A stretch of 64,000 nt of DNA from the NCBI GenBank assembly GCA_028291515.1, contig JAQGHU010000046.1:105647-169646 (forward strand). Reading direction: 5' to 3'. This document shows, one piece after another, positions 59,537 through 64,000 of this stretch. Source of the DNA: Schlesneria sp. GTDB lineage: Bacteria; Planctomycetota; Planctomycetia; Planctomycetales; Planctomycetaceae. Position 1 is the stretch's first letter. Every line of letters starts with the position of its first letter. The translations under genes and the position numbers were made by a program. The notes beneath the pieces are model-generated. The model had not been told where the DNA came from. It did no database searches and worked only from the letters and a program-made list of their open reading frames with translations.

Positions 59537-60265
59537 ATGGAAATGGACCGACCGCAGCAAAACTTGCCGCGATTGGACGGGCGTAGTTTTTCTCCGTCGT
59601 TCGGTTTGTATCGGCGAGAGCCGATTGCCCGACCACCAAAGAATATGAAAGCCGGTACCAAAAAATTCTTTGGGTGGCTGCAATCGCTATCAGTTGAGCA
59701 ATTCAAGACGGTTCTTCCCCAATCGATGGGGGAACTGTTGGCGTGGCTGCGGGAGCACCGCGATACGATTGCCATCATCTTGACCGTTCGGCGACGAATT
59801 GAGCCAGCACCTGACGAGAACTCGCAATCGACTGCTTACCGTCAAGCTGCTGCGGTACTCGTCGACGGAATTGCTTGGCTCAATTTTTTTGCTGCAAACG
59901 TCATCATCGAGCCTCGCTGCAATCTCGCTGCGGATGCGAGTGCATTCCGCCAACTCGACGAATTAATCGAGATCGTCAAGAGGCAGTTGACGCCTGAACC
60001 CGAACCAAGATTCATAGAAATCGCGGAAACGGCTGCACCCAAGGGAAGCCCCGGCCGAAAACCAGACGAAGCCAAAACACAACACGCCAAGCGAGCGAAT
60101 GAATTGAGAAGCCAGAATTCTTCTTTGACTTGGAAGGAATGTGCCTCAGCAATCAATCTCGAGTTTCATTTGATGGATGAGGAGAGTCGCTACGACGCAG
60201 CTTCTATTCGACATCTGCATCGGTTGAAGCACGGCGACAAATCCCAAAAGAAAAAGCGGGACTAA
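59537..60265 (+). CDS. Hypothetical protein
   Basis: 242 residues from ATG 59537. Basic beginning, helix AGTKKFFGWLQSLSVEQFKT, long helical middle, and a basic C-terminus with HAKRANELRSQNSSLTWKEC. Could bind DNA. Follows the integrase in element C. Confidence 0.5.
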   Translation: MEMDRPQQNLPRLDGRSFSPSFGLYRREPIARPPKNMKAGTKKFFGWLQSLSVEQFKTVLPQSMGELLAWLREHRDTIAIILTVRRRIEPAPDENSQSTAYRQAAAVLVDGIAWLNFFAANVIIEPRCNLAADASAFRQLDELIEIVKRQLTPEPEPRFIEIAETAAPKGSPGRKPDEAKTQHAKRANELRSQNSSLTWKECASAINLEFHLMDEESRYDAASIRHLHRLKHGDKSQKKKRD

Positions 60266-60364
60266 TGGGGGCAATCAATTGTCCCGCTTTGCACCCACCC
60301 CTAGCGCGACGGATATGGTCCTCGAATCGTGTCGAGTTCACTCCACTATTCGCAGGAACAATCA

Positions 60365-60661
60365 ATGCAGATCGACCTAACCACCGAAACCCTAATCACG
60401 CTTGGCGAAGCTTGCCGGGCGGTCCCGCCAACCGGGGTGTCTGCCGCTACGATGGCCCGCTGGATTCAGCGTGGAGTTCGTGGAACGCGTCTCGAGACGG
60501 TTCTCCTGGGAGGGCGACGCCTAACCAGTCGAGAAGCTTTGGTCCGTTTTTTCAATTCACAGAACACGGCTGAATCTCCTGAACCCCCGCCAATCTCTCC
60601 CACCCAACGGCGGAAACAAGCGGAGACTGCTAATCGTTTGTTGCAAGAGGCAGGGGCCTAA
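60365..60661 (+). CDS. DUF1580 protein
   Basis: 98 residues from ATG 60365. IDLTTETLITLGEACRAVPP, then VSAATMARWIQRGVRGTRLE and LLGGRRLTSREALVRFF match DUF1580 well. Planctomycete-specific MerR-like DNA-binding family; probably the regulator or excisionase of element C. Confidence 0.7.
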   Translation: MQIDLTTETLITLGEACRAVPPTGVSAATMARWIQRGVRGTRLETVLLGGRRLTSREALVRFFNSQNTAESPEPPPISPTQRRKQAETANRLLQEAGA

Positions 60662-62064
60662 CGGCCCCGTTCGGTACTGCCAGTCGGTGGCGCTATTGGG
60701 TTCGACTCCCTAAGTATCGCTCGGTTGGGACTGGGGCGCGCTACCCCGCTGGATCCGAACAAAATCCAGCGATAACGCCTGCGACCGAAAGGACCGAAGC
60801 TGGTCACCGGAACGCAGTGAACAGGAACCTCTCCTATTCCTAAATTCATTTTGGGGGGAGGGGGGGACTGTACACTGCTTCCCTCAGCTAACCAAAGCTG
60901 ACCTATTCTAATGGATAGATGAGGCGCACAAGTGTTGAGGCGCGAAGCTATCGAAATCGTCTGCTGTGGAGCTTGTCGCGCTGCTCGATCAGTGATTCCA
61001 GTCGCTTCGACTTCTCGACGAGCAGCCGTTCACATCGGGTATGTGCAGAGCCGTGGGAGGGGAAGCCATGGATGCGGGTTCCTCGCGGTGCGTTGGCCGG
61101 TGGAGCGCGCCAAGGTATCCCCCGGTTTCCGCCGAATGCAACGAGCGGTCTACCGCAAGGTGCCAAGCCCCGGCAGCTTGGCATACTGACTAACCAGTCG
61201 AGCGCGCGCCGTGTTCGGTCTTCCACATCTGTGGCAAGATATTAGATAGGTGATTGATAAGAATACGCTCGATCGTTCTATCGATGTGGGCTCACTCGGT
61301 TGCTCAAAATGTATCCAACGGCCCATGTCGCTGCTGAACGCAGACGACAAATCTCTCCGCACTCTCCCAAGATCATCAAATCCTCGACAATACCGCCATT
61401 GCGCAGTTCTCTGCGCGACTCGCTGGGAATTGGGGCCTTCTTCGACGAGACCGTTCGACGGAAGTTCCAGCGGCCCTTGATCATGCCCGATACCGCGTCG
61501 TCGCAGGTGCCTGAAGCAGGTGCATCACAAATATCCGATATCCATATAGAGAGACATGATGATGTGTCTTAGCACAATCTCAATTCGCAAATTAAGACGA
61601 AATGATACAATTTGTTGTTGCATTCCAGAATTCCGACGGCAAGATACTGCTCGCGCTCGCTCGACCCTTTCTGCCAGATCGGAACCACGACAGATGCGAC
61701 GTGTCATTGTGCATAGACGGCGGAGTCTTGACAAAGTTTTGATGCGCACGCCAGCAGCCTGCGCTGTCCTTTCCTCGCGTCGTTCCACTGCCTGAGAACA
61801 CGCACTCTTCGCGGGCGTCAGTCCGGCTTCGTTCTCCCGCATTGCCGCGCCCTTGTACTCAACTCAATCCTCATTGAGGTGCTCACGATGAAGGTACGCG
61901 CTCAGCCCACCTTGTTGACTGCGGCAAGCTCCTCTCGCTGGCCCACGTCATCGCGAAACGACCCACGTCAAGACCGTCGTGGTGGGGATTTCTCCAGAAA
62001 TCACTGCTGTTGTTGACCAATGCAGCCTTCGTTGACCGGCGACTGTTTTCAGGAACGACCGAGT
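60662..62064. other. 1.4-kb region without convincing gene
   Basis: Open frames here are short and basic. Near 60690-60720 is a T-arm-like GGGTTCGACTCCC; at 60748-60772 an 8-bp perfect hairpin (CGCTGGAT/ATCCAGCG). A G-run GGGGGGAGGGGGGG lies near 60854. May hold a structured RNA and decayed genes. Confidence 0.5.
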
Positions 62065-64000
62065 ATGAAACTGACGATCGGGATGGCCTGCCATCGTGAT
62101 TTCGACGGGGTCTACTTCACGATCAACGCCTTGCGATTGACGCATCCGGAGGTGTTGTCGCGCTGCGAGTTCGTCGTGGTCGACAACGATCCGCAAGGAC
62201 CGCAAGCCGAACGGCTGCGGGGCTTCCTCGCACAGGTGCATGCGGGTCTGCGCTCTCAATCGGGTCGCCATGCTCACCCCTATGGCGTGAAGTACATCAC
62301 GATGCGGAAGGGAGGCGGCACGACGCAGCCGCGCGAAGAGATCTTCCGTCAGGCGACGGGGGACGCGGTGCTGGTGCTCGATTGTCATGTGCTGCTCTGG
62401 CCGGGATCGATTGCGAAACTGCTTGCCTACTACGAAGCGAATCCCAATACGAAAGATTTGCTCAGTGGTCCGCTGTTCTACGACGATCACAACGGGTTTG
62501 CCGATCACTTCCAGAACCAGTGGCGAGACGGCATGTGGGGAACCTGGGGCGTGATCTGGCGGTCGCCGACCGGAAAACTGGTCGCCACTCGCGAGAATGC
62601 TCTGGGTCACCTCGTTTTCTGCGACCCGATGACGCGCGCCGCGATCTCTGAGACAAGTACGGGTTGGGCTGGCCATGAGAGCTGGCTTACGTCGCAGGGC
62701 TATCATCTGGCGATCGACGAGGATCAGCCGTTCGAGATTCCCGCGATGGGACTGGGTTGTTTCTCTTCGCTGAAATGCCGGTGGCCGGGGTTCAATGCGC
62801 ACTTCCGGGAGTTCGGCGGCGAGGAGTGGTACATTCATGAGAAGGTCCGCCAACGCGGCGGACGCGCCTTGTGCCTCCCGTTTCTCAAATGGCAGCATCG
62901 GTTCGGCGACCCTGGCGGCGGGCGAACGCATCACTACACCACGCTTGGCAAGGTCCGCAATTACGTCCTCGGGCATCAGGAACTGCGGCTGCCGCTCGAT
63001 CGGCTTCGTCGACATTTTGTGGAGGGGTGGAATGAAGAGGATCCGCCGAAGCGGATTAGTGAACAGCCACTGACATCCGAGCAATTCGATCAATTGGTCG
63101 CCAACCCGCAGGCGTATCCGCCGCTCTCGACGAATACCGGGTGTGTCCCGTGCGGGGCCAAATCGCAGCCCGCGGCATCTTTGGCAGTCGCCCCCGTAGT
63201 CGTCGAGCGGCCCAACCCGTTGACGCTCGAGGAACGGTATGAAGCCGCCGCCAACACGCCAAGCGACATCAACGAGCACTGCTCGAAACTGCGCGAGCTT
63301 GCCACAGAGGCCGATGTCGTCGTCGAATTTGGGATGCGGCACGGCGTCTCGACGGTGGCTCTACTCGCCGGTCAGCCCCGTGAGTTCCACTCCTACGATC
63401 TGCGGCATGATCCGATCGCGGATGCTTTGGAACAGGTGCAAGGGAAGACCGCGTTCTCGTTCCGAATCGGCGACTCCCGACAGGTCGAGATCCCCGAGTG
63501 CGATCTGCTGTTCATCGACACGAAGCACACGGCCGAGCAACTGACGGCCGAATTGGCGGCCCATGCCTCACGGGTGCGCCGACGAATCGTCCTGCACGAC
63601 ACGGAAGTCTTCGGTGAGCAGGGCGAAGATGGCGATGCCGGTCTACTCGTCGCCTTGCGTCAGTTCCTGCAAGAGCAGCCTGAGTGGAGCGTCGTTTACC
63701 ACACGCAAGCCAATCACGGATTGACGGTGATCAGCCGTGATCCCGCCGATAAGCCGCCGCTACCAAGTACCATCACTTTGGCCACGACGTTCGTGCGCGC
63801 TTTGGCAGCTCATGTCGCCGACGGAGCTCAACATATCGAGTCGGTGGTGCTCCAGGCCCGGCTGTCGATCTGTACTCTCTGCGACCAGCGGCGAGACGAT
63901 CGCTGTGCGGTGTGCGGTTGCTTCATCACCACCAAGGCCGAGTGGCGCGAGCAGCAATGTCCTCTGGGAAAGTGGCGCTCGGCAGAGACCGTCACCTCAC
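62065..64000 (+). CDS. Glycosyltransferase with second domain, cut by window edge
   Basis: From ATG 62065 (AGGAACGA upstream) to the right edge, at least 645 residues, no stop. N-terminal GT2-type part: KLTIGMACHRDFDGVYFTIN, VVVDNDPQGPQAERL, a D-x-D-like VLDCHV. A second domain near residue 390 (RYEAAANTPSDINEHCSKLR, VVVEFGMRHGVSTVALLAG, SYDLRHDP) resembles a class I methyltransferase or cephalosporin-hydroxylase-type fold. Then a Cys cluster CTLCDQRRDDRCAVCGC. Resembles the element B glycosyltransferase in having a Cys-rich end. Confidence 0.7.
   Translation, partial: MKLTIGMACHRDFDGVYFTINALRLTHPEVLSRCEFVVVDNDPQGPQAERLRGFLAQVHAGLRSQSGRHAHPYGVKYITMRKGGGTTQPREEIFRQATGDAVLVLDCHVLLWPGSIAKLLAYYEANPNTKDLLSGPLFYDDHNGFADHFQNQWRDGMWGTWGVIWRSPTGKLVATRENALGHLVFCDPMTRAAISETSTGWAGHESWLTSQGYHLAIDEDQPFEIPAMGLGCFSSLKCRWPGFNAHFREFGGEEWYIHEKVRQRGGRALCLPFLKWQHRFGDPGGGRTHHYTTLGKVRNYVLGHQELRLPLDRLRRHFVEGWNEEDPPKRISEQPLTSEQFDQLVANPQAYPPLSTNTGCVPCGAKSQPAASLAVAPVVVERPNPLTLEERYEAAANTPSDINEHCSKLRELATEADVVVEFGMRHGVSTVALLAGQPREFHSYDLRHDPIADALEQVQGKTAFSFRIGDSRQVEIPECDLLFIDTKHTAEQLTAELAAHASRVRRRIVLHDTEVFGEQGEDGDAGLLVALRQFLQEQPEWSVVYHTQANHGLTVISRDPADKPPLPSTITLATTFVRALAAHVADGAQHIESVVLQARLSICTLCDQRRDDRCAVCGCFITTKAEWREQQCPLGKWRSAETVTS

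Noticed and set aside
61948..63342. 464-residue open frame on the minus strand
   Set aside because: It lies antisense to the glycosyltransferase ORF, has a Arg/Pro/His-rich composition with no recognisable domain, and the plus-strand frame has clear domains and a ribosome binding site.
1..64000. CRISPR array
   Set aside because: No regularly spaced direct repeats of 25-40 bp with unique spacers were seen; the short repeats at 21.5 kb are 7 bp.

Overview
The window looks like a planctomycete chromosome (order Planctomycetales, inferred). The signs are DUF1580 proteins, a poly-serine protein, a PEP-CTERM protein, Tat-type leaders ahead of beta-propellers, and small membrane proteins beginning MHTSFHSWRRKAG. 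Nothing here fixes the genus. There is no complete rRNA or tRNA gene and no CRISPR array.

The main organising feature is a perfect 56-bp direct repeat at 14374-14429 and 58162-58217. Its first 44 bp are the 3' part of a tRNA-Ala (anticodon GGC) gene. Each copy has a tyrosine-recombinase gene next to it: 13297-14289 (-) and 14534-15613 (+) flank the first copy, and a frameshifted 58328-59426 (+) follows the second. I read this as three mobile elements stacked in tandem in one tRNA gene: element A (left edge to 14.37 kb), element B (14.43-58.16 kb) and element C (58.2 kb to right edge). Both copies lack the tRNA 5' half, so the intact tRNA gene should lie left of the window.

Element A: phage-like structural genes, an M15-type endolysin and a holin candidate (1-5.5 kb); a DUF932 gene; two genes with a shared 18-bp palindromic operator; a HerA/TraD-type ATPase translationally coupled to a small upstream gene, and a replication-relaxation-like protein; then small membrane proteins, a primase-polymerase, an excisionase-like HTH protein and the integrase.

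Element B, left part (14.5-26.1 kb): integrase, a leader with a long-loop terminator, many short coupled ORFs including a family of three paralogues, a primase-helicase whose 3' end carries seven 7-bp iteron-like repeats, a lone P27-type terminase small subunit, a poly-serine protein and a glycosyltransferase. Integrase, primase and TerS without a large terminase resembles a phage satellite.

Element B, middle (26.1-45.8 kb): cargo-like genes, including a nucleoid-associated NA37 protein paired with a (p)ppGpp-synthetase-domain protein, two thermonucleases, a PHP metallohydrolase, NHL and PQQ beta-propellers, a pair of uncharacterised ELYxxVW-family genes, and a split Nal1-like protease operon. 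Several truncated copies of neighbouring genes lie among them.

Element B, right part (45.8-58 kb): RHH and excisionase-like HTH proteins, a coupled operon with a LuxR-type HTH protein, PDZ secreted proteins, an HTH-P-loop kinase, and a DUF6941/unknown/GNAT trio.

Element C: broken integrase, one hypothetical gene, a DUF1580 protein, about 1.4 kb without a convincing gene, then a large glycosyltransferase ORF running off the right edge.
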